In this document: piece after piece, positions 4,772 to 5,420 of the stretch
Layout of the letters: every line of letters starts with the position of its first letter
How positions within the stretch are numbered: the stretch's first letter is position 1
NCBI GenBank assembly: GCA_017964115.1
Contig: JAGCSL010000051.1
Location: forward strand, 1-5,420
From: Candidatus Saccharimonadota bacterium
GTDB lineage: Bacteria; Patescibacteriota; Saccharimonadia; Saccharimonadales; Saccharimonadaceae
Direction: 5' to 3'
DNA: 5,420 nt
Position numbers and translations under genes: made by a program
The notes under the pieces: model-generated
The model's database searches: none
The model's input: only the letters and a program-made list of their open reading frames with translations
Told to the model about the DNA's origin: nothing

Positions 4772-4794
4772 ACTTATGCTTATTTTACCATTTT
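4772..4794 (-). promoter_or_regulatory. Extended -10 promoter of the TrmB-like gene
   Basis: TGG followed by TAAAAT (4787-4782) stands ten bases before the ATG and overlaps the stop codon of ung. It would give a leader of about four bases. It closely copies the element before the ABC ATPase gene (22 of 26 bases identical including the ATG). Confidence 0.5.
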
Positions 4795-5420
4795 ATGGGC
4801 GGCATGTCCCATTCGGCGAGTTTAGCATTACATTTACTAAATGGTTTAGAGCCAAAAAATCCATTATGAGCGGAGAGTGGCGATGGGTGAGCGGATTCGA
4901 TAATGAAGTGTTTCGACTGGTCAATCATAGGTTTTTTACTACGCGCGTCCCTACCCCACAAAATGAAAACTAAATGTGGGCGATTTTCATTTAGATATTC
5001 AATAATATGTTGCGTAAATGTCTCCCAGCCTTTGCCACGATGGCTGCCCGCCATGTGCGCTTCGACGGTGAGCGTATTATTTAACAGCATGACACCTTGT
5101 TTAGCCCAACGAGTGAGGTCGCCAGATTCCGGAATTGGCGCGCCGACATCGTCGTGTACTTCTTTGAAAATATTACGCAAAGATGGCGGGAATTGAATGC
5201 CGTTATGGACCGAGAATGCTAGACCGTTGGCTTGACGTGGGCCGTGGTATGGATCCTGGCCGATAATAACAACCTTAATATTGTTTAGATCGGTTGTGAA
5301 AGCGGAAAAAACTTGTTGTTTGGGCGGATAGACGGTTTTGGTCTCGTAAGCCTGGGTTAAGAATTGCGAAAGATCTTTAAAGTAGGGCTGATTAAACTCG
5401 GATTGCAGAATAGGTTTCCA
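4785..5420 (-). CDS. ung: Uracil-DNA glycosylase, family 1, N-terminus missing
   Basis: The enzyme removes uracil from DNA to start base-excision repair. The frame is open to the right edge with 211 residues visible; the first one, Trp, matches a Trp near residue 8 of the E. coli enzyme, so roughly ten residues are missing. The catalytic motif GQDPYHG with the water-activating Asp is at 5261-5241. It is followed by GLAFSV, PPSLRNIFKE, GVMLLNNTLTVEAHMAGSH, KGWETFT, LWGRDA and the second active-site motif HPSPLSA (4889-4869) with the leucine-loop region and NGFFGSKPFS. All key family 1 residues are present, so it should be active. It ends in TAA. Its stop overlaps the promoter-like element of the downstream TrmB-like gene. 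The TTG at 5180-5178 (inside PPSLRNIF) is an internal codon, not the start. Confidence 0.95.
   Translation of the reverse strand, partial: WKPILQSEFNQPYFKDLSQFLTQAYETKTVYPPKQQVFSAFTTDLNNIKVVIIGQDPYHGPRQANGLAFSVHNGIQFPPSLRNIFKEVHDDVGAPIPESGDLTRWAKQGVMLLNNTLTVEAHMAGSHRGKGWETFTQHIIEYLNENRPHLVFILWGRDARSKKPMIDQSKHFIIESAHPSPLSAHNGFFGSKPFSKCNAKLAEWDMPPIKW

Noticed and set aside
4722..5196. Plus-strand frames opposite ung and the TrmB-like start
   Set aside because: They are antisense to clearly conserved protein sequence and encode nothing recognisable.

Overview
The window most resembles a small-genome Patescibacteria (CPR) bacterium of the Saccharibacteria (TM7) type. This is inferred from gene style: a secreted cutinase-like esterase with a C-terminal anchor, a TrmB-family regulator, compact spacing and some nearly leaderless genes. 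No 16S rRNA or other phylogenetic marker is present, so the assignment is tentative.

Layout: (1) 1-781, minus strand: an ABC-2 type exporter operon, with the ATPase complete and the permease cut at the left edge. (2) 854-2344, plus strand: one long reading frame for a signal peptide, a cutinase domain, a PKD-like domain, a fibronectin-III-like region and an LPDTS-type wall or membrane anchor. It is interrupted by three in-frame TGA codons and by no other lesion. Read conventionally it breaks into pieces at 1019-1795 and 1883-2344. (3) 2326-2358: a hairpin terminator shared by the convergent genes. (4) 2377-2637, minus strand: an 86-residue protein of unknown function behind a structured leader. 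(5) 2640-3030: non-coding DNA with three DnaA-box-like 9-mers exactly 21 bp apart and a strong promoter followed closely by a hairpin. (6) About 3031-3875, minus strand: no protein gene, but a near-consensus promoter, many strong stems and an intrinsic terminator. I read this as a large structured non-coding RNA of about 845 nt that I cannot assign to a family. (7) 3935-5420, minus strand: a TrmB-like regulator and, upstream of it, uracil-DNA glycosylase (ung), which runs off the right edge.

The two most notable items are the large RNA and the TGA-interrupted surface esterase. One TGA falls on the position of the conserved Trp of the PKD-like domain, and all five visible gene ends use TAA or TAG. 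This fits either UGA read as Trp or a gene recently inactivated only by TGG-to-TGA changes. The genes are otherwise functionally unrelated: export, surface hydrolysis, regulation and DNA repair.
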